NCBI GenBank assembly: GCA_013397455.1
Contig: VYZB01000169.1
Coordinates: forward strand, 1,355,072 to 1,419,071
Length of the DNA stretch: 64,000 nt
DNA from: Crotophaga sulcirostris
Lineage: Eukaryota > Chordata > Aves > Cuculiformes > Crotophagidae
Direction of reading: 5' to 3'
The translations under genes were made by a program, and so were the position numbers. Below are positions 24,065 through 35,956 of this stretch, in pieces. The stretch's first letter is position 1, and the number at the start of each line of letters is the position of its first letter. The notes below the pieces were generated by a model that worked only from the letters and a program-made list of their open reading frames with translations, had not been told where the DNA came from and did no database searches.

Positions 24065-26131
24065 TTCTGGAGTCACTGAGTGCCATTTGAGGTGCTCAGG
24101 GTCTGTGGTCACACTTGGTATCTCAGCAGGATGCCCAAATTATTGACCCTCTCTACACGCCCCTGATGAACCCAGCTGGCTGCTGGATCTCTGCCTTGCA
24201 AAGCCTGCTCATTTGTGATCTATTTCTGCACTAATTCAGATATCCTGAAATTGCACACATCTTTAAAACAAACAATGTTGTCTACTGCTGTGATGATGAT
24301 CAAGAAGCAACATTAAAACTACTCAGCATTGACAAAAAACCACACAGAGTAGTTACAAAAGTGGCAATTTCTAGTGATTAATAGAAACTTACAGGGATGT
24401 AAAGATTCAACTACTCAGACACATGGGGAGCCTGACCCACCTGGAGGGAGGGGCACTGCTGATCCCAGGTTGGGGAATAGGATGAGAGAATCTGGGAATC
24501 TCAGAGAGATCTGGACTGTGAGAAGCACAACTCCACACATTTCTGCAGAGTTTCTCCTTCCCTAAAATAGCCCAGAAATTAATGACCTGGTTAATGCCTA
24601 ATCATTACCTAATTCCATTTCTTTCAAAGATACTTCATTTTATCTCTTCCTCTGCTTTTTCATGAGTTTCTTCACTGTGCTATCTAGAGAAGTTACTCCT
24701 AATTTCAGTCGAGGTGCCAGAGCCCTAACATGGGCTAAATTCAGATGTTCATCTGAAGCAGCAAAGAGCTTTTCAGGTCTTAAAAAAAGCCATGATTCTA
24801 ACCTACCACCACCCACGTATAATAAATGTAGTTTCTTCTGCAGATTTCGTGATGGATGTTTTCCATGACAGAGTTAATCATTAACTATAATCTACAATTT
24901 CATCTCTCATCGGCAGAAGAATCAAGCAGAACCAAACCATGGTGTCTCCCAAGTCCCTCCTGCATGGGCCCAACTCACTCACTGGGGACACAGAACTCTT
25001 GATGGGGCTTGCAGGGCACAAAAGTGCTGCCAGTTCTCCAGAAATTTCCTTTAAAGATATTCCTCTCCTTCTGCCACAATGGGACACCTTACCAAGAGGT
25101 TTCCAGTGAGGTCCATGAATGGATTCTAAAGGAAATCCTCTTGAGACAAGTGTTTGCATAAGATTGAAGAAGGCCAAAATAAAAACAATGCAATGTTGTA
25201 AAGAAAGAATGGGCAAATTGGGAGGGGCAGGAAAAGAGGAAGATGAAGAGCTGCTTGGTTTATACAGGAGGAAAACTGAAGGGTTTTTTCACAATACCTG
25301 AGGAAGAACTTCAGTGAGAGTGATGGTTTCAAATACACTGCTCCATCTCATGGTACTTCAGCGTGACCACCACCCCCAGCATCTTTGACAAGCCAGATCA
25401 GACATTAAAGTATTTCCTGTCTAAAAATTCTAGGCACCTGTTCTGGGAAAAAATGTTTTGAATGTCAAGAAAGAGAAGTATAAACCCTCCAGTTTCAACT
25501 ACCACCGTTGCCATTTAATATCACTCATTAAAAACATCTGCATCAAGAATTAGTGGTGACCATTTTTTTCATGCAGGATGCAATTTTGAAGTTTCAGGTG
25601 ACCATTCCATGGGATGCAATAAATCTTCTGTGGCTGTGAGCAGTTGATATGGTTTATTTTAATGGCCACAGTTAAAGGTTTCATGGGATCAGGCCACAAC
25701 CAAATCTCTTTATAATAATTCTTTAGGCTACTGCATAATTTATAGTCCTTATGCACTTTTCATGATCTAATTTACCTTCCTCTTAAAATATTTTGTAAAA
25801 CCAGTGTTCCATTTATAATGATATATATCCCATTATAAAACACACTTACTACTTTGTTACCAGAATAGCATTTTATGTGTGTAAACCAAGGGGCATTAGC
25901 ATATGCCAGAATTACTCTCCCAACTCAGTGATATACAGAGCATAATGGAATTATGAGCAATTTGGTGCACACTGTCAAAAATATAAATGCTTTGAGAGTT
26001 TAATAGCAGGCCTGCAAATAATGTTCCATAAGAAAAGCATATTTTTGCAAATGAGATTCCCCAAAAAGAGTAAAGTCTAGAAGTGAGGTGAAGGAGGACA
26101 GAGAAATTAGTTACAGGGGCTGTGATCTTAC
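24065..26131. other. Unique non-coding sequence
   Basis: No recognised gene or repeat. The open frames at 24881-25338 on both strands overlap each other and lack splice context. Confidence 0.55.
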
Positions 26132-26329
26132 CTTTCTCGTACATAATCATCCAGAAGAAAGAAGGGGAAAAGGCAGACTTCAGGGGTTCACCACCAACAT
26201 TGACCCAAGATGACAAGACCAAAAAGATTTCAATCTTTTTGAAGAAAGATTCACCAAGACCAATCAGACTCTCAAAAGCAGATTTTTTGACTCTTTTTAA
26301 CCAGAACATCAGAAAATGTGTCTCTAAAG
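26132..26329 (-). other. Candidate internal exon (minus strand), unrecognised
   Basis: Read on the minus strand, this 198-bp segment is open for 65 codons. It ends at a strong donor (GAGAAAG, then GTAAGATC at 26131-26124). The acceptor before 26329 (TCACTTGCTGCCAG) has a weak pyrimidine tract; an alternative AG lies slightly upstream. The peptide mixes basic and hydrophobic stretches (MFWLKRVKKSAFESLIGLG, FFKKIEIFLVLSSW) and is unlike anything I can name. The opposite strand is also open, which weakens the coding case. Confidence 0.18.
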
Positions 26330-27751
26330 CTGGCAGCAAGTGATCTCTGCAGGCTCCTTCAAGTTCTTTCTGTGCATTTCAATAGCATTTAACCATATCC
26401 AACTTAAATAGGATTTCCTTGGCCTTGACACTAAGTAAGTTTCTCTGCCTAAACTGTACTCTAAAGGCATATAATGATGGTTCAACAGACATTCCAGCAT
26501 GGACTATCTACCCCATACCTGGTCTTCCCTAAGGAAAACCTCTCACTCACTCAAGCATGTAAAGTACTTTTCTGGTAGCAAAAATAAAACACAATTTTCT
26601 CATGTTACTGCAATACGTCAAATATTACACCACCTACCATGTCATAATTCATTAAAACAACAGGGGGCTGATCATTACTTCCTTTTGTGAGATTGTGTAT
26701 ACATGCACCTACATGTGGTGGTTGCTTGACTGTTGTAATTTTTGCCTGTATTTGTCTATATTTGTTATAATTTCCATTTTTATCAGGCTATATTCAAAAT
26801 CTTGCTTGTTTCCCAAAAATACCCACACAAATCAGGTGCTGCAGAGCTGGGCTATATTTACACCCAGAAACCCAAACTCTAAGCTCTATTACCCAAAATA
26901 TCTATGGGAAGCAAATACCAGTGACATCTTAGAATGTTGTTATTTCCCTTTATTTATTTCTTCGTTTACTCGTGCTTTACAACACCAACATTACCCAGCA
27001 AAAGCCGAGCTACATGTGCAAAGATTTCCACATCCTTCACAAATATCAGTGACTATGATAATGTTGTCACTTAATATTTAACACAGTATCAAAGAACTTC
27101 TGCACTTATTCCCATTCTATGTATCATGAAACTGAAATAAAGGAAATTTTACTGGGTTTCCAATAACTTTTCTATAATTGAATGTTTGGGCCAGAGTCAA
27201 GAGCAGAATCCAAATTGCTTCATTTCCAACGTTAGGCTCCAAAAACAACCCCATGTTTTATCTCCGAGCAGTTCTCTTGGCAATTCTAACGTCTCTGTCT
27301 CAGGAGTACATGGTCCCCTTACCTATTTCAAAGTTGGCAAGAGGAAGATTTCAGTTTTAAGGGAACATATTTCTTTCCTCCCAAAAGGTACAGCAAGAAG
27401 ATTCAGCCTAGCTATTCGCTCCCCTCTGAGGATCTCTGAAAAGCCGCTCACTTCAATTTACAGGAGCTTGCACCGATTCAATAACCCCATTCAAGCTCAT
27501 GGCAGTGACTGTTATCCCTGTGCCAGTTGCTCTGATCTAACCAAAAGGCTGTACACCAGTAATCCGAGGAGACATGCTCTGCTAAGTTAGATTTTAGCTA
27601 CCTTAGCCTGCTGACTGGAAACCCCATTTCTGCATCTCCTGGAGTCATCTGTACCGAGAAGCACAAATCCCACCTGCAGCTGCACCAGCCAGTAATGACC
27701 AAGCTGGGTAAGAGGCACAGCCTTTGCCAGGCTCTTTGCTGTTTCTTACTT

Positions 27752-27771
27752 AAAAAAAAAAAAAAAAAAAA
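27752..27771 (+). repeat. Poly-A run (20 A)
   Basis: Twenty consecutive A. There is no processed-pseudogene body recognisable upstream, so it is listed as a simple mononucleotide run. Confidence 0.9.
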
Positions 27772-28336
27772 TCCTTTACCCCTGCATTTCAAACGCATCT
27801 CGATTTCTGGAGGGTTACTGAACACAAGACTGCATATTGCATTTGGCAGTGATAAAATCAAACTGTCATTGCTACTGGAGGCTGAGCACAGCTCATATAT
27901 ATCTTACCTTTTAAGCCTATTCTATCGAAGCTGTAGCACAAATAAAGATGAATACTATCTCTTTCTAAGCCAGCACAAAAACACCCCTCAATCTAGCAGG
28001 AACTGCACAATACTTATCACCTTTTCACAGGATCCTGTTTAAGCTTATAAATATTTTTTTTTTATTATTTCCAGATTTCATTCAAGATTTTGGTTAAATC
28101 CTTTCTACAGACCTTGCTGGTTTAACCTCTCCCTATCAGTTTAAGATTTGTATCAGTTCCTAACAGAGAAGCTACCTGTAACAGACAGATCTGCTGTCAA
28201 TGTGTATGGGCTCGAGAGCAGCTGTCAAATTTTATATATAGCCAAAAGCTTTTCTTTGCTGTTAGTAGGGAAAAGATTTAAGCCACTGAAAATTATTAAG
28301 GGTTTAAGTCCACCATCCTAGTAAACACTAAAAAAA

Positions 28337-28407
28337 TCTGTTTGCTATATACTGTTCTTTTTTTTTCAATCTGTTTGCTATATACTGTTCTTTTTTTTTT
28401 TTTTCAA
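28337..28407 (+). repeat. Two-copy tandem duplication with T-run
   Basis: TCTGTTTGCTATATACTGTT followed by a T-run and CAA occurs twice in direct succession (28337-28369 and 28370-28407). The copies differ only in T-run length. This is probably a replication-slippage or short local duplication event. Confidence 0.93.
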
Positions 28408-29967
28408 TCTCCTTAAATAAATAATTCTCACTGTGACAACCTGTATTAATATTGTAGTGATGCAGGAGGGATAACTGATCTATGGTCACACTGCTGAATT
28501 CTGGTCCTCAGCACAGGAAACTGCTGATGTCTCTTCAACATGCAAGGTCTAAGGCAGGAGAAAAAAGTCTTGTATCTGCTACTGTGAGATTTTGCTGATT
28601 CTGTACCCAGGTAGATTTTTGGATCATGTCTTTGGCTTTTCACCAATGCTATTAAGCAGAATAAAAGCTAAAGGAAGAGCCAAGAAGATAGAGAGATTTG
28701 AATGCTGCTGGTGTGACATTGCCCCCTTGGGCCAGCGCCCGTGAGCTATTTAACTTCTACTTATATCCTATTTTGGGGGCTTAAAGAGCTCATAGCCTTT
28801 GCAAAAAACCTTCTGAACAAGATACTCCATTGGTTTTATCCAAAATAGATTAAGTGGGAGAAAAATCATACAAGCTGAAGCCTTAATCCAGCCTGACCTC
28901 CTAGACCACCTGTCCATGTGGTGCAAGGGTAAGAGGTACTTAAACCTTCAGAAAACTTTTAGATGCCTGAATTCCTCTCAAAATCATGGGGAGCTGATAA
29001 TGCATTCTGAAGACCACAACCATAACTGGACCCATGTTAGAATCCAGGCAGGACACAACCTCACCACAAACTGAAGTAGAAATCCATGTAAGACACAATT
29101 TCTACCCTCTTTTTCCTAAGGGTAAAGGAGACGTAGAGAGGGAAGGAGCATGAAAGAGAAGGAGCAGACAGCAGGGAAGTTATGGATGGTGGTGGTGGAT
29201 GAATGCAATCTGAATATCCCAAAGATCCATCTCAGAGAATGAAAACTATCAGTTATGAGGAAAACAATAAAAATAGCATGGGTGGAAAATCCCACTCGGT
29301 GGTGTGATTCCTTCCCATTATTTCCTCATTGAGCATCTGCATCTTCTCTCTACTTTATTGCTGCAAGTTGCATTGCAAATTACCCAGAACTGTATATACC
29401 TACTGAAAAAGGGGGGGAAAGACCTGCAAGACTTCCATCTGTCTCTTCTTGTTGTACTGAGAAAGGACTAAGTCCACAGCAGACCCAGCAGCACTGCATG
29501 CATGTAGCACACGCTGCCAGATGTTTGTTCTGGCCAGGTAAGAAACAGCTTCCCTCTCATTTCATTTCTGCTTGCATACCAGGAGCTGGATGCATTAAAG
29601 GCAGAAGTACCTTTATTACCTGCTCGTCTCTCACTCCCATGTGCATTTACTTCTCACGGAGGAGAAGATTACCTCTTTCAAGCTGTTCTTTCCCACTTTT
29701 GTTCTCTGCTGAGCTACCGCTTGTCAACACATTTATCCGTTTGCTGCTTTCAGCCAAAGAAGTTAAAAAAAAAAAAAAAACAGGTTAAAAAAAGGAGCAG
29801 AAGGAGAAGGAGCTTCACTTTTGGCACTGTGTCTGCGCAACTGAAGAGAGAAACATTAACAACTGCCAAACGATCTGATTCTTCAAATAAATAAATAAGA
29901 GTGCTTGCATGGATCAGCTCTTCACGCTGGGGCGGAGACACAGGTGCAGATTTCACCCATCTCCCAC

Positions 29968-30086
29968 CTGCATCAACTCCAGCTGCAGATGATTGTGCAA
30001 CCCTTTAAAAAGGTACAGGCTCTTCTGCAGGGCAGAGGTCTCCAGAACTTCAAGGTCTAGGTCAGAGTTTGGGAAACCACCAAGGT
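29968..30086 (-). other. Candidate internal exon (minus strand), phase 1 to 0
   Basis: The minus-strand acceptor follows a TGTTTCCTCT tract (CCACGCAAG before 30086). The donor at 29967-29961 is TTGATGCAG followed by GTGGGAG. If the first two bases complete a codon, 39 codons are open, containing the words FPNSDLDLEVLETSAL and LYLFKGLHNHLQLELMQ, which look like an amphipathic helical segment. Its start phase fits the end of the candidate exon at 31690-31871. No family is recognised. Confidence 0.22.
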
Positions 30087-31689
30087 CTTGCGTGGCCCAG
30101 AGGAAACAGCTTCCAGCCTCAGGAAGATCATTCTTCCTGCTCCCTGCAGTTCCAATCTCCGGTATCTGTGCAGCGTGACACACCTGGCAACTCCTGGCAA
30201 AATTTGGCATTAGGTTCGAATCCCAGATGGCTTTTATTGGTAGGAGTTTTGAAGCATTGGGTTTTGCCTTGAGATTGCCTAACTGATACAAGAAGGCTTT
30301 TTCTAGTTTTCAAAAGCCTTTGGAGGGGTTGTTGAGTCGTGCTAAGAAACCTCAGCAAAAAAAAAAAACCAAACCCTTGTGTTCCATATTCACTAATTAG
30401 CGCTAATGAAAATTCAGCAGTCCCTTGGAATCACACACTTCTCATAATCTGCAGCCTACACCCACAGCTCCCCTTTTCCAATCTCTTCATCTTTGCTCTC
30501 TTCCCACACTCGACTCAGTGTTTTTGGTTCTTTCTCCTGTCGCTGTGTGATGCTGACAGGCGCTGTGGGTATACTTGAATTTGTCACATTTTAGACAACC
30601 TTGTTAAAGCAAAACAAATCACTTCCTACATTCAAAGACCCACTTCACTGAAATAAACAGTGAAGTATTTTCCTTGTATGAATACTGGTAGCCACAGCAC
30701 TCTCAATGCCATTATTTGCATCAGAAGAAACACACAGGAGCTGTCTCTCTCATGGCACTGATGAGGTTCTGCTTCTCTCTCTGCAGGGCACCGTGAAGAG
30801 GAGATGAAGAAGAGGTGTTTTGTAAGCAGTAAAAAAAAAAAAAAAATCCAACCCAACCCAAATAATTTTTCGAAGCTTGCATTAGGCTTTCTATGAGCTC
30901 GTATTTTTACTTTGGTGCAGTTGCTCTTATTAGATTCCAGCTGATTTGTTAATCTTTAATTAAGACCTCTTGGGCAAAAGGAAGAGCCAGAGCAAGAACA
31001 CATGTTTAAATAGATAAGAGAAACTAATACAAAGGCTAGAATATTGATCGCCAAGGATTTAATTAGTTTGATATTGATGGAAATAAGGCTTGCAGAATTG
31101 GTGAGAAAGCATTCTTTTCTAGAAGGCTGTACTGGGCTGCTTTCAGGATGGGAAGCATAAAGAAAGAGATGGTATAAAGCAAAGGGTCCTCCTGCCATGG
31201 TAATAACAAAGTGATGACTTCAGCAGGAGATGGATTGAGCACTAACAGATGCAACGCATGCAGAGAGCGCAGCACATCATTTCAGTATTGTCTTGCCAGG
31301 CTACCCAAAAGACACAGAGCAGACATCAGCATCATCTTCTTTAATGCAATATTTATCAAGAAGTTATATTTTTCAAAGCAGAATATTTATTGATGTCTTG
31401 TGTCTGGCTGAACTTCACCACACAGATGTATACATTACAAGGAGAACGTCATCATTATGAAACAGTGCAGAATGTTAACTCTCTTTTTAATTAATCTTTG
31501 GCTGTTTCCAATACACCCCATTCATCATTTTGAACTGTCACCTCTGAAACTCTCATCCTGAGAGGGAGAGCTTCTTTCTCAGGGCTAGATATATTCACTT
31601 TCTACTCTGCTTACTTAGAGTAACTCTGGGCATGTAGGTCAAAATTCATCCTGAGCAGCAAGCCAGCAAAATGCCTACACACTACGTAC
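30087..31689. other. Unique non-coding sequence
   Basis: No recognised gene. There are A-runs at about 30357-30368 and 30830-30846. An isolated GGTTCGAATCC word at 30213 looks like a Pol III B box, but no tRNA fold accompanies it. Confidence 0.55.
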
Positions 31690-31871
31690 CTTCTCCAAAC
31701 GCAGTGTTTTGAGACATAAATGATGAATAGGGCTTGTAGTGACACTCTGTACTGGGGTGAAATTCACCCGTTATGATGAATTGGTTACCAGGAGCTCCTG
31801 GAGAATTTTCTATGATGGTTATCATCAGCTGTGCTTCCCTTTCTTGCACGTGTGGCATCCCAGCATGAATC
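31690..31871 (-). other. Candidate 182-bp internal exon (minus strand)
   Basis: On the minus strand a good acceptor (CTCATCCCTTACCTCTGCCAG, preceded by a CTTGACC branch-like word) opens the segment at 31871. A good donor (GGAGAAG, then GTACGTAGT) closes it after 31690. Sixty codons are open between them, with one base left at each end. The peptide has a Cys-His-Tyr patch (STECHYKPYSSFMSQ) and the word GNQFIITGEFHP. I do not recognise the family. Its phases match the candidate exon at 37338-37377 upstream and 29968-30086 downstream. A chance 60-codon frame is not rare, so this remains a hypothesis, though it is the best exon candidate in the window. Confidence 0.3.
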
Positions 31872-33708
31872 CTGGCAGAGGTAAGGGATGAGGTCAAGCA
31901 GACTTGAATACCCTCTGGACCTCGATCTCTTTGTTCCTTAGTTATGGAAAAAGTATTGTTACCAGAATAGCTGGCGTAAAACTTTTTGTAACTCTCATTA
32001 TTGCCAAACACACATGGCAGAACGTGTTAAAAATCGTATTATGGATTTTTCTCCTTCAGTTGGTTTAAACATACCCAGCTGCTTATCCTTCATGTGTAGA
32101 GCTTCAGGGAAGGTCAGGGAGCCCCAGGCAAGTCAATGACAATGTTCAGATGTGTGGCTGCTGTGATAAAGGCACGATCCTGTGCTTGATGCAGACATAG
32201 AGATGCTATTAACTCCACCTGGAGTTCTGGTTTCATAGCTGATATGCAAGATTTGACCAAGAGCAAGGTAAAAGACATAATAAATTTTGCTTAGGATTTT
32301 CATAGAGGTCCTTTACAACCTACATTCTTTGCCTACATTAATTACCAAATTGTTAATGTCTATCCTTCCAGGTATATAATCAAAATGTTAATAATTCACT
32401 TACATTTCTGTGGTTTTAAACTGATAGATTCCCACAGGTTTCCTTCCACCTATTGTCAATCTGTTGAAAGAAAGCTCTTCTGCTCAGTATTTGTGAAACA
32501 ATACACGGCAGACAAGGGAAACCAAAAGGGACCGGTGAGAAGTTAAATCAGAATGGGTGAAGGGTGTAGGAGCTGTCAGCAGCAAAGTAAAACAATAATT
32601 GAATCTTAAAAGCTCAGTGCTACAGTAATAACTGATAATAAAATGTTCTTTTAGTTGTCTCAGTAGTCTAAATTTTAGCTAATCTAGTTTGATTTCAATA
32701 GCCTTAAAAATAGAAACTTATAATAGAGTGCAGAATAAGCAACACATTAAACAGTAACATTTATGCATTTGCAAAGATCTGCAGAGGATGATACAGACTG
32801 ACATTTAGTCAGTAATTTTCAGTCAAAGATCACAGAGTACAAACTGATTATGTTGGCAACCTCTGAACCTACTGCTAAAAAGTAATTTGGTTTCTGCTAC
32901 TTGCGTACCCCTTGTTTCACCCTCAAGCTGAAGACACCAAAAAACAATAAGCCACTTATCAGCATTCCCTGATGACAGAATTATAGGGAGGAGCACCATG
33001 AGGACACCTGGACAGCATGTCAGGGGACATAGGCTCCAACACCCATCACCTATCTCTAAAGCACCAGTTAGTCCAGCAGACAGAGACCCCCTACTGCAAA
33101 TGGGTTGATGCCTGGCACTGAATGGGTAGACTGGTCAAATCTAATTGATCTGCTTGGGTACCCATGAAAAATTTTGCAGGATCAATTCCCATGAGCCAAG
33201 GTATGAATGTGTTTCTGGATGTTGCTTGGCAACTCTGTACGTTTGCAGTGTGGACATGCTGACACTACTAATGGTCTCCTGGCTCCATTGCACAGAACTG
33301 CTTTGCAGAAGAATAAAGACCATTTTCATCTCTGACTGGGTTTTCACATATCCATAACATCTCATAAAAGCACACATTTTTATGCATTGAATTTCACACA
33401 GTTTGGGAAGTTTACAAGTCTTTGGCTCCAGTGTAAGGAAAAGGAAGATGTGAACCCCCATCTCTAAAGAGTAGTGCAAGTCTGGCATGGCTCTAAGGAT
33501 AACACGGCTCACTGTCGCATCATTAATGTCTTTCAGGAATTTCATGGCAAGTCCTCATGAAAAACCTGCAAATTGAGCTGCTCGCAACCTCAACTTTGAA
33601 TGAAGAATGAATGAAGAAATACAATTATATACAGTTATTCTTGGCATTCAGTTCATCCCTAGTGAGAGACACGCTACAGGTGAACTCCCCCCTTCCTGAC
33701 ATCACCAG
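31872..33708. other. Unique non-coding sequence
   Basis: No recognised gene or repeat. The 134-codon minus-strand open frame at 33141-33545 starts with ATG, but its protein resembles nothing I know and no splice or promoter signal supports it. Confidence 0.5.
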
Positions 33709-33833
33709 TGCACTAATGGGGTCACACAGGTGTAATTCTGACCAAAATCTGCCCCAGCAATTGCAAAATAGGGAATTTGTCTGTTATCTCTATCCACTCG
33801 GTTGGATTTCATCAACATCTGTTGCAGAAAGAG
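33709..33833 (+). other. Candidate 125-bp exon (plus strand), weak
   Basis: The acceptor CTCCCCCCTTCCTGACATCACCAG (positions about 33685-33708) and the donor AAAGAG then GTAAGAAA flank a segment open for 41 codons with one base over at each end. The peptide is not recognised. It lies on the strand opposite the minus-strand candidates, so not all of these can belong to one gene. Confidence 0.15.
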
Positions 33834-35762
33834 GTAAGAAAATGTTATTTATATGATGGGCACTTTCTAAACTTGCATTTTAAAGCTCATTACACCAGTG
33901 AAAACAAATAAAATATGCACTGAAAGTTGCTTTTGCTAAAGATTTCAGGCACTGCACCAACGCAACACCTTCTCTAGCTCTGCCGTTCCCATGGACCATC
34001 CCAGAAGTCTCATCCTCAAAAGCATTTTTTCCCTGAATGAGACATCCCAGGGGCTGGGCATCACAGCAATCTTTGCCAGACAGTATCCACCAGGAGGGAA
34101 CTTCTCTCACGTGCCACACAAAGCTGGACGTCTACCATGAACCAGAACCCCAGTATTAAAGGCTACACCATCACACACACCAGTCAGGAAAAAGCATCTC
34201 CCTCCAGAAACCAACGTGTCTGCTGGAATTAAGGTTCACTTCACAGCCAGTGCCCGTTTCATTTTGCTACAGCAGCTTGAAACAAGGAACAGGATAAAGC
34301 GTTTCAGTAAGCACACTTTCTGTCCTCGAAGCACTAAGATGTTTCTGGAATTTTATAGAGTATAATCTTATGCATGAAATAAAAAGTAGCAGCAATTAAT
34401 TCAAGGGGTTATTTAAGTATTATTGAGGGAGGGGAGTGACTTATATTTTGTTATAATGACTTGAGATAAGTTGCAAAAAGTGAATAAACTGCGTCCTGTG
34501 ACACTTCTGGGAAGAAGCTGTTGGTTTCTAGGCATGATTTGAAGTGCAGTCCTTCTGCTATCATCCTGTGTAGGATGAGTAAGATCAGATGCAGAGTAAG
34601 AACGAAGAAATACAGTTAAAATAGCCTGGGGTTTCGTTTCTGCTCTCTTCACATGTTAAACACAGCAGCAAAGATATAACATAACCTGGAACCACAGTCC
34701 CTCTCTTCCACCCTAATAGGATCAGGTATCAGTTACAAAGATCACATTAAATACCAATCACACATGGAAAGCAAGCACCAATTTCTGATCCAATTAAAAT
34801 ACCAATGACAAAAAAATTAAAATACCAATGACAAAACCATTTAATTAGAATACCAATTACAAATTAGGAAACAAGTTATTATTACATTACTGATTCCAAG
34901 TGTATCACCATTTAAAATGCGCCTTCAGAACAATAACTTGGAATTCTGAGTAAAACAAAATTATGTATTCCTAAAACATCAAAACCAAACTGAAACATTT
35001 TAACTTCATTGACAAAAGATATTTTGGTCACACGGGAACTTTTTTCCAGTTACATTTGCAATTTGTAATTTTTTATTGAATTTTGCTATGTCAGTCTTCC
35101 GCAGAAGTGCTAAATTTCAGATAGTTCTAATAAATAAGAACACACTGTACATACACATTCTAGTGTTAAGGCTGACAGCTGTTTTTGCTAGCAGGCTTGC
35201 TGCTCTGCTACCCTTGTTCTTATTTCTTTTTAGTGAAGATTTATATTCATAGCATCCTGCATCTCTGCAGCACTGAAAATACAGATAATGCTGCACCAAC
35301 AAACAGTTCTTCATAGCCAAGCCCCTGGATCCAAAGGGTCACTTTTCCAGACACAAGTTGAAACCTCTGGTATTAGTAGAAGGTATTTAGTTTGTGTCCT
35401 CAGTCCCTTTTAGGAGACGTGAATAGAAATGCTAGATGAGCCAGACCATGGCATCAGTGTACATAACCCTTGCTTTCACTCCTCCACCATTTCCGCAGAC
35501 TCAGGAATAACTTTCCTCCTGTTCCAGGCTACTGGATAGCTCAGAGGCACGTGAAGTAGGACAGTGACACATTTCCATGTTCACAATACACCCAAGGAAA
35601 TTCTGCTCCATTGCCTCTCTGTTTCTGTAAGGCCATGAATGCCAGGAAATGTATTTTCTGGAGCCTGATCACAACACCCTCACAGGCAGAGACCGCCACG
35701 GCCCCCGAAATAACCTGCTGCTACTTCTAGCAATTAGTTGGGGTCTTAATAGTTCATTCTGC
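33834..35762. other. Unique non-coding sequence with one short minisatellite
   Basis: No gene is recognised between 33834 and the CR1 fragment at 35763. The only structure seen is the tandem repeat at 34792-34868. Confidence 0.55.
34792..34868 (+). repeat. AT-rich tandem repeat, three degenerate units
   Basis: Three direct units of about 22-27 bp share ATTAAAATACCAATGACAAA (third copy ATTAGAATACCAATTACAAA). A more distant related word, ATTAAATACCAATCACA, occurs about 45 bases upstream. Low-copy degenerate minisatellite. Confidence 0.85.
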
Positions 35763-35956
35763 CACAGAATCATAGAATGGGTTGGGTTGCAAGGGACCTC
35801 AAAGCCCATCCAGTCCCACCCCCTGCCATGGGCAGGGACACCTCCCACTGGATCAGGGGGCTCCAAGCCCCATCCAACCTGGCCTGGAACACCTCCAGGG
35901 ATGGGGCAGCCAAAACCTCCCTGGGAAATTGGTGCCAGTGTCTCCTCACCCTGCCA
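35763..35956 (-). mobile_element. CR1 LINE 3' fragment, antisense
   Basis: The plus strand reads CACAGAATCATAGAATGG, then AAAGCCCATCCAGTCCCACC, GACACCTCCCACTGGATCAG and GGAACACCTCCAGGGATGGG, fading after CTCCTCACCCTGCC. This is the reverse complement of the CR1 3' UTR and distal ORF2 with the standard 8-bp-type tail. Overlapping open frames on both strands (35649-36144) are shadows of it. Confidence 0.94.

Larger units (their letters stand above)
26330..29967. other. Unique non-coding sequence with A/T runs
   Basis: No recognised gene. Contents include a poly-A run at 27752-27771, a tandem duplication at 28337-28407 and a poly-A run at about 29765-29780. A weak splice-like pair surrounds about 29479-29536 (an AG, then CTGGCCAG and GTAAGAAAC), not strong enough to list separately. 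Confidence 0.55.

Noticed and set aside
27695..28042. Processed pseudogene ending in the poly-A at 27752
   Set aside because: No recognisable gene body upstream of the A-run and no flanking direct repeat seen.
30213..30223. GGTTCGAATCC, a perfect Pol III B-box word, as part of a tRNA or tRNA-derived SINE
   Set aside because: No matching A box at the right distance upstream, no acceptor or anticodon stem pairing, and no SINE body with a poly-A or simple tail.
33141..33545. 134-codon minus-strand ORF with an ATG start
   Set aside because: No known domain, no promoter or splice signals, and the length is within chance expectation for a 64-kb window.
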